From Gamsiella multidivaricata (Eukaryota > Mortierellomycota > Mortierellomycetes > Mortierellales > Mortierellaceae), in NCBI RefSeq assembly GCF_025024155.1, contig NW_026251709.1:620001-684000 (forward strand): DNA of 64,000 nt. The letters run 5' to 3'. Below the pieces are notes generated by a model. That model made no database searches, had not been told where the DNA came from, and saw nothing but the letters and a program-made list of their open reading frames with translations. Shown here piece by piece: positions 27,705-39,454 of this stretch; within the stretch, counting starts at the first letter, position 1; every line of letters begins with the position of its first letter. The position numbers were made by a program, and so were the translations under genes.

Positions 27705-30700
27705 GGTATGGTATCTGCATAAAAGGTATAAAAATGGCGGTTAAGGAGCTGAAGTGCCTGTGCCACAGGTGTGATGTGGAGAAGCGACAAATATAAACAT
27801 TTGTAGGTATGCACACGTAAACGAATGGGGATGTAAATGGTTCCCTCGAGTGTTTCCTCCATAACAAATCTTTTCCTTCTCCTTCTTCCTTCTTTCTCCA
27901 CACACGGCGCCGAAAAGATGATTTGTAAGAAAATGAAAAAGAACCCGGCTCACCGGAGCGGAAGCAGGTTGGCGGATTTGTTGATAGTTTGCAGCATACT
28001 TTAAGAAAGTAGATGCAATCTACGGGCCTAGACTAGACTGGACCAATGTAATCCCGTTAAGGTTCTTCCTGCCATCCTAGTGCTCTTTTTTCTTGAATCC
28101 ACCACATCACCCCCGCATATACTCACAAATTCTATTCGTCCTCCTCTGAGTCCATCCTGACACCCGATCTGGAGACAAAGGACGAGCCTGAACAAACGAA
28201 GCGCGTAAATCAGCCTATTGGCGCGACCCTTTTTTTTTCTCCAACTGATCTCTCTACCTAGCCTCGTAACGAACCTGTTCGCTTAATGTGTAGTACGCGT
28301 AGCCGTATAACTAATCACTTGCGACCAAGATTGATCCAATAAACAATAAAGCAAATGGGCAATAGAGCTATATAGCATAAGAAAAGCTCTAATTTACGGA
28401 GCATACCTCCCCATAGATTCATCATGTGCCCTCTCTAAGTACCAGATGCCCCAGGAACGGTGGGAGAAGCCTATGCTAAGATCTACACCACACAATGGAA
28501 ATTGGGCGTAAAGTGGCCCTGAATGTTGCTGCACACATATTCCTTAGTGTGACAGTGTAAGAATTTGATATGTACTATTGATTCTTACCTATTTACAGGA
28601 GGGAGGGGGTGCAAACCAAGACAAATGAAAGAGAGAATGCGGTGGACGTTGATAATGAAGATGGAGTTGAGAGAATTAACATGAATGGGAAGGAAAGCTA
28701 GGGTAGTGTTTGTCCGAGGAGGAGTGCGTGAAAGTACTGGTTGGATTGGTTTAAGGTTGGTTCCTGGGTGGAGTACGAAAAAAAAAAAATAGTCTCGAAA
28801 CAGTGGGGCCGAGAGTGTCGAAGGGATCAGGGTGCGGATGTGAATGTGAATGAGATGAAGAGATGAGGAGAAGAGGACGGACTGCGATGGCGAAAGAGTG
28901 AGAGAGTGAAAGAGAGCAGGGAGGATGGAAGGGAGGGGAGGATGGAAGGGAGGAGAGGCGCAACAACAACACGCGCAGCAACAAGAAAGAGAGAGAGAAT
29001 AGAAGAAGGACCGATGTGGGGTAAAGTGTCGGTGTCCGACCCTTCAATCAATCCTTCATTATTCATTCGGCATATGCATATGTCTGAATCGACTGCAGGA
29101 ACTAAAAAAACTACCAACACCCACCCACCTGTTTGCCCGCAACAGCCATATGAATGGCCATCTTCATACTGTGCCGAGTAAATAAACGCGCCCCACACCC
29201 CTTTTCTTGCTTGCTTGCCTCCTTTCGTAGTTTATGCACTGGGTCATCACCTTAAAGTGCAACGCAACCTGCAAGCCCATCTTTATGTCCATTATATCTG
29301 GATCCACTCGTTTGCCCTGTTTCCAAAACTGAGAATAAAAAACGGTCGAATGATCGACGGACACCTGAAGGAGGAACAACAAAAAGATTGCTCCGCAACT
29401 TGAGAACCCTTCCCTTGGCTCAGCTCTGTGCCCATCAGGACCAGAACAACCCAAACCGCATCCGAAACCAAGATTCCACAAGTGCCTAGAATTCGGGCGT
29501 AGATCTCTCAAAGAGGGCTTCGTTTTAAAGTGTAAAAACTCCCCTGTCCTGCCTACAACGTTTTTTTTTTTTTCATACAACTCCTTTTGCTCCAATTGCT
29601 TCTTCCTTTTATTGACACACAGGACACAAAGGCGGTCGTTATTGTCGGGTTTTTTTTCTCCTTTGCAGCATGCGATCGATGGTGAAGAAAGATATCTCTG
29701 TGCACAAAACAACAAACTCCACTCCACCTACGACAAATTGTCATTTCGTGCAACCGGGCTAAAAAAAAATAAAAAAAAAAATGCAGGCTAGACATGTGCT
29801 TGTGTTCACATCAGACAGACGACAACGGCATGAACGTGCATTGGTACTTTGATCCACCTTCTTGTTGGGCAGCCAGATGGACCATATGCGATGATTAATG
29901 TGCAATACATCATCGGACATATTATAGCCGTGGCATCGTTTGGAAAAGAAGAAAAGAGGTAGGCATTTCCTGGGAACCGAATAGACACTTTAATAGAGGT
30001 CGTTTTTTTCTACTCCACAAATTTCTTCAAGCCCAAGAGCTGCGCCTCAATGTACTTGGCATGTGTACAGGCCCAATCCCCAGAGCTGTCAATTCCGCCT
30101 TCTTGGCAAGCAGATGGAAACACAAATTATAGTACTCTACTCATTCCACCACTGTGAAATGCTTCCTAAAGCTATCCTTTGAGCAGACAACACCATAGTC
30201 ATCCTCATCTGCACATGCTTATCTTGGATAGCTCGTATCACTTTTGCTGGGAATTCATTTGTGTCGATAAAATGAACCCCTGGACTCGTGTACAAAAATT
30301 GCGATAAATGGTCGTGTAGTACCAAATATCATGCGCGTATGTGTATGCATTGTGCACAGTCTCGCTCGGCATCTTTACAGGTTGTCATACATTACAAGCA
30401 ATGCTACCGCATACCACAAGGAGCATGGGCCAAGCGGCTATTCCGGGTCGGTGCGGCGCGGCCGACTATTTTAGTAATGGTGGCGCGCCACCAATTTTGT
30501 ACTGAAGGCTTTTGCCCGAAGGGGGAGAGATGTACTCACGCGCGGTACTACGGCGCGACATGCTTGACGCGTCTTGGCTATGATTTACGACGCAGAGCAC
30601 TCTTGATCATCTCAAGGGACATCTCTCTTTCATCCATGTGTATCATTATGGAGATCTGTGCGCTCTATATGAACGTGTACCTGTAGGGTAGTTTATGTGT

Positions 30701-31182
30701 CTGCGCCTATGCACATTTGCACCCCTTTGACCTGATGCTTCCCCCAAGAAGCGAGATCTTTCTGTACTACAACCTGTTGCAGGCTGACATATAAGTGAAA
30801 ATGTTAAGCAACAATCCAGAGCGACTTAATTTGCTTTATTCTTTTCCGGCTGCAGCTTTTTGCTACTCAGATTTGTTAGTTTCTTTTGTGAAGGAAACAG
30901 GAGAGGGAAAGGATCGAAGGATGGGAAGGGCAGAGAAGAGAAGAGGAGAAGGATTAGTCTATCTCTCACATGGGTAGTCTGCATGGGTGAAGAGAAAACC
31001 GGAGTGATCTCAATTACTCTCAGGAAAGGTGCCAGTAGCGGACATTCATTTGTCTTTCATTAAGAAGGAAGGAATGATAACAAAAAAGAGCAAAATCGAA
31101 AACCAGGGCAGCTGTGAGCGGAGACACGCCACACTTGTGCTCTTCTTTTTTTCATAACAATCGCAACCTCTGGCCTTACAAA
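27705..31182. other. 3.5-kb region without a supported gene
   Basis: Contains purine-rich sequence (28885-29010), T homopolymers (29561-29573), A runs (29761-29782) and a CG-rich patch (30430-30600). Open frames here, including a 187-codon one on the minus strand at 29164-29727, have UTR-like composition and no motif I recognise. Part must be the promoter of the seven-helix gene and of the secreted-peptide gene. Confidence 0.4.
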
Positions 31183-31705
31183 ATGAAGATCTCCATTCTA
31201 TTCTCGATCGCCGTGGTCATTATAACTGTTGCCGATGGCGCCACTCCCGGTGGGGACAAAGTCCCAGCCCTTTCCCCTGTCTTTAACAGGATTGAACCCC
31301 ACTTCAGCTCGGTCTTGAGCCGTCGCGATGATTCGCTCAATCTCGAGACCGATAATCTCTTAAAGAAACGAAAAGGTATGGCGAGTCTGACATGTAAACG
31401 AAAGCCAATTTATGTAGTCCATGGAGACTGGAAACGATGGTTTTAAAATTAACGCTGTTGTACTTTTAATCTAAAAACATCGCTTTGGTTTAATCTGTCC
31501 TGGCAGAACCGGCCTTTGTTCCAACAATCGATCCCGGTGCTGTCCCCTTGGGGGTAGATGCTGCCCCAAACGTGGTTGTTGCGCTGCTGGTAAATTTTGT
31601 GTCAGGCCAGGATGTTGCCCCAACAATCAAATGGGATATGGCGGGAAGGATTGTTGCCCTAAGAACTCCAAGCACTGTAAGGGAGGTGCATGCTACCGAA
31701 AATGA
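31183..31705 (+). CDS. Cysteine-rich secreted peptide precursor (frame conflict between exons)
   Basis: Exon 1 (31183-31375) encodes a signal peptide (MKISILFSIAVVIITVADG), a propeptide of about 45 residues and a dibasic KKRK end suggestive of Kex2-type processing. An intron with GTATGG...GGCAG (31376-31506) follows. In one frame, exon 2 (from 31507 to TGA 31703-31705) encodes about 65 residues with 15 cysteines arranged as CC pairs separated by Gly/Pro/Lys (CCPLGGRCC, GCCAAGKFCV, GCCP, DCCP). That pattern is far from chance and typical of fungal secreted disulfide-rich peptides. However, canonical splicing enters exon 2 one base out of that frame and gives a Val/Ala-rich sequence open to 31808 instead. 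Either a one-base indel (mutation or assembly error) or unusual splicing must be invoked. The biological role is unknown. Confidence 0.55.
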
Positions 31706-32792
31706 ACCTACTGTGCATGGCTTAAAGGAGAAAGACAGGTTGGTGCCCAAATGGCAAGCTTTGTCATGCTTGGGGCACGAGTGCCATACACTATATAATC
31801 TCGGATAGAGTAGTTTTAAGAGCGAGCAGGCAATCTGCCATTAATCTTTGGAAGCATTACGGGTCTTGCTGGTAATGCCGTTATTCTACAATTGATCCAT
31901 CCTGAGCCTATCATCGGCTACTAATCCCTGAAGGTGACCAACCGTTAACTGCATTCATGCACGACGGTAAGCAGTAAAGCCTTTATCTAGTCTTTTCAAA
32001 CGGGCATTGAACCAGGATCCCAGCGATTTGTCCTCTGTTTTCAACTCTTGACAGCACCGCGATATTCTCTCGAGATCGAGATGAACGGATTGAGTATGTG
32101 CGTACAGTTATCGAGAGGCTGAATACGACCAACCTGGCCTTCAACACAAATAAGTGTAATTTTACAGTACACAGATCTCACTGCTGGTTTTTGTGATTGG
32201 TTTGCACAAAGTCGCGAATGCGGATGATTGGGGACCTCCACGAGCTGCTAGTCTCTTTCGTGAGCTTACCCCTATCTTCAGCAACCTTGTTGCACCGCTC
32301 GATCGACCTCGCAATCGAACGGAGCCATTCGTGTCGAACGAGGAATGCTCTACATTGGTATCCAACGCCAAGCGATGCATCCATACTGCTTTGACTTTGT
32401 TCCGATTGCTGTTGCCGTGGTCCATCCGTCGTTGGGTCACTGTCTCTAACTACCTTAGGTATACACATGGCTTGGTTGTAATTGGCTAGACAGGAGTGAA
32501 AATGAGGTGGAGTTGGAAATAACACACGTCAAGGCTGGCCAATCCGTTGTCCTCTATCAGTTGGATTCACCTCTTCTCATCTCTTCTTGTGCTTCCAATT
32601 ACCTTTAAAGATCCGCCATGTTTAAAACTCGCTTGCGTTTCATAATTATAGAAAGCGTCTCTGTTGTCAGCTCGACGCCACATAAAGCGAACAGCAGTAA
32701 GCCGTTTCCAGCAACGGGTCGAAAAAGGAAACTAGCGGCTCAAGGCGGTCCTACCACAAAAGTGCTGGACTAATCAGCTTCTGCAACGGGCA
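31706..32792. other. Region without a supported gene
   Basis: No coding sequence recognised. Frames of about 90-115 codons around 32162-32525 on both strands carry no motif I know. 32640-32770 may belong to the transposon remnant that follows. Confidence 0.35.
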
Positions 32793-32933
32793 ATGGATTT
32801 TGAAGATGTTCTTACTCGACGCAGGAAAGAGTTTGAAGCAGAAGTGTCTGAGCGTAGGGCAGCATTCAAGAAGGAAAGAGAGAAGTTCGATGAAGAACGG
32901 GCGGGCCTAAGAAAGGAACTGGAAGAAGAATAA
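32793..32933 (+). pseudogene. Short coiled-coil ORF remnant
   Basis: Encodes a 46-residue highly charged helix (RRRKEFEAEVSERRAAFKKE) from ATG 32793 to TAA 32931-32933, preceded in frame by a stop. It lies next to a Harbinger transposase fossil on the opposite strand. Harbinger-type elements often carry a second, DNA-binding ORF, so this could be its remnant; that is inference only. Confidence 0.3.
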
Positions 32934-32971
32934 ACACAAGTGAAGAAGGCGATGTCAAGGCACGAGGAACG

Positions 32972-33834
32972 TCCCTTTCTAGAGTGAAGATAGATCCTTC
33001 TGTACGCCAGCGAGTCATGCATAGACCCAAAGTAGCCGGTGGAGAAATAGATGAAACGTCTCAAATGGCCGCATACGGCTGCTGCTCCCATTGCATAGTC
33101 GCATTTGCGTATGATTCAAGCATTCGTCTCCCATGTTGGAGCCATAGCAAAAAGAAATGATGCCCCGTCGACGGCACCAATTGCATTGGGAAATCCATGT
33201 TCGAATCTAAAGGCATGCTTGACCGCTTGGTCACATCCTTTACTGCTTGGTCCGGCCAATAAACAAATTGTAGCAGAAGTTCCCCGATAGCATAAATACA
33301 CCGCCATATATAGCTGCAGACCGACTCTTCGCTGACACCGAAGATAAATGCGACCTTCTCCATGGACTCACCTCTAGTACCCAAGCAGAATAAGACGACC
33401 TTTAATTGGATGACGATAAGCTGCGGAGGGACTTGACCGTCTTCTGTAGCGGAGGTTTACAAGACCATCAAATTAAGTTGTTGTGAGGTGAACAATATCC
33501 TGGAACCCGTCATCATCGTACTCCTCGAGGACTCGGTCCTGCAAATCCTCTAAAGATGAAACTCGTACTCGAGACCGCAGATACCTCCAAGCCGAGAAAA
33601 CGCCGTGGACATCATCAGATTGAATAAAATCGACATATGAATGTAGACGCAAAAGGGTTATGTCTCCGATTTTGGTGAAGAAAGACGAGCGCATCGTAGT
33701 ATGCCTCAAGTAAAAAAAGGGTCGCTAATTATACCCGCCATGATGAACCTAGCATGTCCTTTTGCAGCCTCGGTGAAGGCTTCCTCAATATACTTGACCA
33801 GACGCTGCTTTGGGGTGAATCTTTGTCTAGGCAT
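32972..33834 (-). pseudogene. PIF/Harbinger-type transposase fossil
   Basis: Reading the minus strand from 33834, a start-like MPRQRFTPKQRLVKYIEEA is followed, in shifting frames, by SLEDLQDRVLEEYDDDGFQDIV (to 33473). Next comes a helical segment ESMEKVAFIFGVSEESVCSY (to about 33190), then FRFEHGFPNAIGAVDGASF, and last RRFIYFSTGYFGSMHDSLAY (to about 32975). The GFPNAIGAVDG and STGYFGSMHDSLAY blocks correspond to the catalytic Asp-containing blocks of HARBI1-like DDE transposases. At least two frameshifts and several stops show it is inactive. Terminal repeats were not identified. Confidence 0.65.
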
Positions 33835-34185
33835 GGTGATGAGCAAGGCAGATAGGGAACCATGGTGGGGAGAGCTTTGACATTTTACGGAAGAGCCCGT
33901 TCGAGTCAGCCAATAATTGCGCGTTTTCGGACCCAAAGATTGAAATATCTATCTCAGCCTTGACAGAAACCCGCCCTCGCCCGCTTAATGAACCTTACTG
34001 GGGAAAGCGCCATTGTAATCATTGCAGAGGAGAGAATCAATTATATGCATGCACATGCATGGTACAAACATGTAGGAAGAGTGAGGGGGAAGAAAAGAAA
34101 CGCAGAGGGATGATGATAGCGAGTATGTCAATCAAACTATCCCTCCTCCCTCTACTATTCTAGGGTGAACGAATAGTCTTGGTAA
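33835..34185. other. Leader of the beta-lactamase-like gene
   Basis: Contains a possible signal-peptide-coding stretch at 34110-34160 (MMIASMSIKLSLLPLLF) that ends in an in-frame TAG just before the hydrolase exon. It could be an unrecognised first exon or chance. Confidence 0.35.
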
Positions 34186-36086
34186 TTGCTCCTTTCATCT
34201 TTTTCTCCCTACTTCCTCTCAGAAATGTACCGGTATTGCTCTCATCTCTTTATTCAGCAAAGGCAGACTCACAGTCTCTCGAGACCCTCGTCCATTAAAA
34301 AGACGCTCGCAGATCTTAGCGACGTTCTTGAGAAGGGAAGGATCCAGTGCGGCATCCCCGGAATGAGTGTGGCCATCCTCCACAAGGGCAAGCTCATCTT
34401 TGCAGAGGGGTTCGGAAAGAGAAACGAACAAGAACCCTTCACCTCGGAGGTAAAATACGATATGATCTGCTTTACTTGACGATTTTTTTTATCTCATCCG
34501 AGGGATATGCTAAGAGAAAATACAATGCGACCATAGACATTGGCACCTATCGGATCTCTCACAAAGGCCTTTACAGCCACAGCCATTGGTGAATTGATTG
34601 CAGAAGGAAAGATGGATTGGGACACGACATCGGTTAACAAGTACCTGCCAGAGTTTGAGCTCAAGGACCCAGTCCTGACTTCTCAATTGACACTCGTCGA
34701 CCTTCTCTCTCATCGCACGGTATGTTTTGCGATATTGGACATTGTTTACCATGTATATGTACAGAAGTGAGAAGCAGTTCGGTTCACTAAGCACAAGAAT
34801 TTGCCTCTAGGGTCTACCACGCAACGTTGGATATTCCTGGTACAGGACCACAGAGAGCAGAAGAGACCTTATCAAGCGCTTGAAGCACGTTGAGATGACC
34901 TCCAAGCTAGGCTCCAAAACTCAATACAACAATATCATGTACGCGGTCGCAGGAGAGGCTGCAGCCAACGTCGCAGGAATTCCATACGAGAAACTCGTTG
35001 AAACAAAGATTCTAGAGCCATTAGGGCTAACCAATACTGGATTCTCGCCTATGGAGATGAAGAAGCGATCACCCAACCATGCCATGCCCTTTTCTGCGGA
35101 ATCATTACGGGACGCACGAAAGGGACTCTACGTGATGGACTCTCTAGACGAAGTTTACATGGCATGTGCACCTGCCGGTGACATGTATTCCAATGCCTTG
35201 GATCTAGTTCGCTGGGGTAAGATTGTCATGAGCAGCGGCAAAATTGATGGCGACCAGGTCCTAAATAAGGAGGCTCTTCGAGAGACCTTGACCGCGCACA
35301 CCATCACGGCAAGTCTAAGGGGCTCATCCGATTTTGGGCGGGTAGTTGCCTATGGCATGGGCTGGGCCCTGGATTCTTTCAAGGGACAGACTTATTACAC
35401 GCACGGTAAAGTCATTTGTCCATAAACCTGTAGAAGACAAATGTATGCACGTCTGATACACAACGGCATTGATGCACAAAGATGATAACACTATTCTTTC
35501 AACGCATGTAGATGGCGCCATCTCCGGTTTCCAGGCACGCTTGGACATTTTTCCAGACGCTGATTTGGTCGTTGCTCAACTTTTCAACATAAGTGTCGCG
35601 GATTGGTCCCACGGTGTTGCGTGCTATATTGCAGATGAGGTTCTCGATTTGCCCAAGACTCGAGATTGGATCTTTGATTTCGCTATCAAATCAACTGAAA
35701 TGGCGTACAATGAGCGCGAAGCTGGACTCAAAGGCAATCTTCCCAAGCGTATTCCAAGCAAACAGGCAGCCCAGGACTTGCATGCCTATGAGGGTGAATA
35801 CACCAATCCGATATTGGGCGATGCTTCCGTTCGAGTGGACGTGGACAAGAAGACAGGAAAGGAGACTCTGATTTGTAAGATAAGCGCTTTTGACAGCAAA
35901 ATGGAGCATTATCATTTTGACGCGTTTGTCGTCCGTCTGAAAGATGCACTCGCCGCGATGGCAGGTCTCGTGACATTTCGAACAGGAGGTCATGGCAAAG
36001 TGGAAGGGCTTCACTTCTTTAATGAGGAGTTCAAGAGGAAGGACAATTCCAATGCCGGCCCTTATGAAGCCAAAGAGAAGCAATAA
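34186..36086 (+). CDS. Serine beta-lactamase/penicillin-binding-like hydrolase
   Basis: Four exons: 34186-34449, 34537-34719, 34811-35405 and 35512-36086, about 538 residues; the 5' end is uncertain. All introns are GT-AG and the phases fit. It belongs to the class C beta-lactamase-related (serine hydrolase/esterase) fold. Motif 1 is GSLTKAF with Ser95 nucleophile and Lys98. Motif 2 is Tyr188-Asn-Asn190 (QYNNIMY). The third motif position is HDG (347-349, THDGAISGF). LLSHRTGLPR, typical of the family, spans the exon 2/3 junction. A C-terminal domain of about 150 residues (AAQDLHAYEGEY...) resembles the lipocalin-like tail found in many fungal and bacterial members. Known relatives hydrolyse esters, amides or D-amino-acid peptides; the substrate here is unknown. 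No clear signal peptide in the chosen start. Confidence 0.85.
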
Positions 36087-36710
36087 ATTTCTAATTTTTG
36101 ACCAAGGTGGTTCAGCCACACGTATTTCATCAAAAGCCCCTTGATACTACTAAGTAAAGCCGGATTTGATATATGGCTGAAGATATACACTAACTCGTTG
36201 GGGTTGATACATAATCGCGCGCGAGTTCGTGGGTTCTTTTCAATTGCAATGGTGTGTAGCGCAGAGTGTCAATTGAGCTGCGCGCTCAATTGCTCATGTT
36301 GAATTGTGGCTGGTTCTAGGCGCTCTCTCTTTTGCACGCGTTACTTCAGAGTCGCGTAGAATCTTCGCCTGGTACTCTGCCATCGTATTCGTCCCAACCC
36401 ATCCGTCTTGCCTCAACCCATCGGAACCAATATATGCTCAACCAAATATCTTTATTGCCATTACTATTGTCATGCTCGCTGAGTACCATCGCTCCCTACG
36501 TAGATCTTTGTACTATTCTCAGCAAATATACCTCGCGTCCCGTAGTAGCCATCCAAGTACCCTGACCAAGAATCCTAGAAACACATAGATAGAGCCATAG
36601 CATCCATAGCATAGAATCTCAGTTTGCAATACAATTCTTACCTACCTTGTCCACCTGTCTGCCTTTCTCTTCCACTGCCATAACCCATTTTCCTAGTCTG
36701 TTCCTGACAA
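36087..36710. other. Intergenic region
   Basis: 3' flank of the hydrolase gene. I recognise no gene, and the short frames at 36304-36588 have no motif. Confidence 0.35.
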
Positions 36711-37410
36711 ATGGCGAATAGCGAATGGGCTATCTGCAGCCAACTGACTAAAGGAGTTACTGGATGTTTTAACGCTTCACCACAGTCAAGCAGGAAGAAG
36801 ATGGGAGTCCAATCTGACCTTATTTGGTGTACTATGCTTGCACCTGTGAAGGACTGGGCGGTAGGTGAGGCTTCAAGGGCTTGGGACGATATGAGACAGA
36901 AATACATACATGAGAGTACACTCAAGCTTCCTCGGCAACTGCACGATGGCAAGGTCGATGAAAGTAGGAGAGCCTGATATGATGAGGGATGTGCAATTGT
37001 CAGGGCTAGTCATTGGAGATAAGAATCTTTCGCTTGTTTGTCGTTTTTTGGTCAGTATCCCGAAGGACCTGCACTGGTCTTCAACTCACCATTGACTTTA
37101 TCATCTAGGGCCTTGCGTACAATGCTTTGCTCTGTGCTGTGGTGCACAGGGAATATAACCAGGTTGTTAAGATGGGACCCCACACCACTGGGTTCATCAT
37201 TGAAGAATCTTTCTGTATCGTCTTTCAAAGCACCCTGTATCTTCAGTTAGGATTTTAATCAATCTAATGTCTCGGACTGATTCTCTTTCATTCTAGACCA
37301 GTACCATGCATTTTATGGACATGTACGATCGCCTCAACGAAGAATTAAACAAACAGAGGCTTAAACACCGTCAAAAGGATCAAGTACTAGCTCGCGTCTC
37401 GATGGGATAG
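36711..37410 (+). pseudogene. Unrecognised, apparently broken gene fragment
   Basis: Several coding-like pieces run in the same direction but in different frames. A piece from 36711 (WAICSQLTKGVTGCF, DWAVGEASRAWDDM) continues after a frame change near 36945 (PDMMRDVQLSGLVIGDKNLS). A piece after an AG at 37109 (GLAYNALLCAVVHREYNQV) and one after 'cattctag' at 37297 (MDMYDRLNEELNKQRLKHR) follow to TAG 37408-37410. The second break looks like a true acceptor, but the frame change at 36945 does not, so I call it a pseudogene. I cannot assign a family. Confidence 0.3.
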
Positions 37411-37434
37411 ATCTGTTGAACTCTTCGCCCTGAA

Positions 37435-37520
37435 TCAGTCTTCGGACTGAATGGTACATAGGTTGAACGGTGTTTTTAAATTGGTTAGCTTGCATTCAAC
37501 GCACTGAAACACCGTTGAAC
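37435..37520. repeat. UUCG hairpin followed by a 14-bp inverted repeat
   Basis: 37435-37450 is tcagtc-ttcg-gactga, a 6-bp stem closing a UUCG tetraloop. It is followed by gttgaacggtgttt (37462-37475) and its exact reverse complement at 37507-37520. No gene is attached. It may be the remains of a small mobile element or an RNA structure. Confidence 0.5.
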
Positions 37521-38753
37521 GAGATTTTCAAGAACTGAGTAAGGCACCTAGCTTGAGCCTGCCGTGGATATTATATTTGCTGCAAATGTTTTTATCCCAT
37601 ATATTTTGCTTCTGTCTTAGACCCAGAATCATCGCTCCCAATGCGGACAATGATTCCGGACCAATACGTAATAAAAGCACAGAAAAAGACGCGTCAAGTG
37701 ACACGAACAGGCGCGCCTATGGATTGACAAACAGATGGAGTGTATTAACTTTGATATAAGTAGCGGTAGACGCGCACTGGAGGCTATCCGTCGCATAAAG
37801 ATGGAAGTTACGGTGCTACAAGTGCAGCAGCTATATAAAAACATAGAGCACCACGCATAAAATAAGATACGATCAATCACTGTTGGTGTTGCATTAATTC
37901 ATAATCAATTACATCAGAGACTAGACGTGTCCACGCGTTCAGGCATGTTGAAGAACGGTCGCTTATGTTCTGGGTAAAGAGTCTACAGTCTAGGGTCTAA
38001 GGATTGAGATGTCGATGCTGATTGAGTTGGAAGATGATGCGCCAGTAGCCTGTCCTGGCCGTTTACATGCAAATTGAAATCTTATTCTAAAAATATTGGT
38101 GCTAGCACTTATTGGCGAGGACTCTAATACGCGATGCTTTATTTTTTTTGCTAGCACGCATGTCCCGTCCTCCCTCCCTCGATGCCCAACTCTCCTTGGT
38201 CTTTCCATCACCTCGCTTGCTTACTAATCCTCTCTCTTCTACATTTGAAAGGTAAGTACAACGTGCTTTGAAGACTGTTTCGTTTGTGGTGCTAATTGTC
38301 TTGACAACCGCCTTGGTTGAGACCATGCGGTCCACGCAACTCCTGTAGAGAGCAGTGGTTACCATGCGACATGGGAGTCTGGGTACTGGTGCATGAGCTC
38401 CAGGAGGATATCTAAAAGCTCTTCGCTAATAGTAGAAGGCAGATACTCGACTTGGAAGTGCAGATATCCGGCTTCTTGCTTTAAGAGCAGCCTGCGCTGC
38501 CTCCCCTCCCCCACACCGTGCAAACAGAGTGGACGGAAGCTGGATCTGGTAGCCAGAGACACAACACAACCAACAAGCGCGACTTGTTTGTAGAGAGTCT
38601 GAAGGCCTGGTAAAATCTATAATTGCAAGGAGATAACTTAGGTTGTTCGAGTATCGGTTTTGTTGTGCAGTAATACCACGGGCAACCTTTATGTCCTTTG
38701 CAAGTAATGCACTATTGTTTGAGCAGTGTGATAGTGCAAATTCGAAGGATTTT
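37521..38753. other. Region without a supported gene
   Basis: Short frames on both strands (for example 38359-38562 minus) have no motif I recognise. The end part may be upstream sequence of the transposase fossil. Confidence 0.35.
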
Positions 38754-39185
38754 TTGCTGACATTGAAGGCTATCGATGCCAAATTTCAAGGAAACGGCTA
38801 CATGAGACGCGAACTGTTTGTCGATCGACTCTGGAAGCTAGACTGAGACATGTACAGGAAGAGACGCGAGGTCGCTTTGGTGATCGACAGCGCACCAGGA
38901 CATGGGAGGTGCGAAGAATGGGGCTTCCTCAACGTCGCCATCATCAGGCTACTTCCAAACACAACATCCATGATCCAGCCGCTCGATGCTGGGATTACCC
39001 GGTCCTTGAAGGCCCACTACAGTCAAGAGATGCACCAAGAGATGCAGGTGGTCGAACTCGTTCTCCGTAACCGCACCGTTGAGGAGATTCCCATCGAGGG
39101 ATTCTCGCCAGCACCTTCAAGCCCCTACGCAGTTGAGGCCTATTCTCAAGAATATCTTCAAGACGCTGTAAGATGTGTTCGTTGA
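38754..39185 (+). pseudogene. Pogo/CENP-B-like DDE transposase fragment
   Basis: One frame with an in-frame TGA at 38844-38846. It reads AIDAKFQGNGYMRRELFVDRL, then the second catalytic block EVALVIDSAPGHG, then IIRLLPNTTSMIQPLDAGIT followed by SLKAHYSQEM. The VIDSAPGH and LPNTTSxxQPLDAGI blocks are the D and downstream signature of the DDE superfamily endonuclease of pogo/Tigger elements. It is truncated at both ends and inactive. A second copy, less similar, is at 57.3-58.5 kb. Confidence 0.75.
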
Positions 39186-39454
39186 TTGTCATGGGCTTGG
39201 GTTATAAGATAAAATATATTTTTCAATCGGATTGAATACGGGGCTGGCCCCTCCATAATGATCCCAATGCACAGTAGCCCGCCTATGGTTCCATGGATCC
39301 ATGTCCGCTGGTGGAGAGAGGAAAGAGAATGGAATGCTCAATGCAAATCACACTTGCAGGTTGCACAACATACACATAAAACTTCTTCATACTTCTCATC
39401 CTTCATCAGCACCCTTGTTCCATCATCCTTCATCCTTTCACACCCTCAACCATC

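Noticed and set aside
29164..29727. 187-codon minus-strand frame
   Set aside because: Lys/Leu/Phe-rich UTR-like composition, crosses homopolymers, no motif.
30288..30686. Frame with FCTEGFCPKGERCTH, resembling a CCCH zinc finger
   Set aside because: Cys/His spacing does not fit CCCH (C-x7/8-C-x5-C-x3-H), and the surroundings are not coding-like.
31998..32060. 'attgaacc' box suggesting a second minus-strand tRNA
   Set aside because: T-stem pairing fails and no anticodon or acceptor arms can be built.
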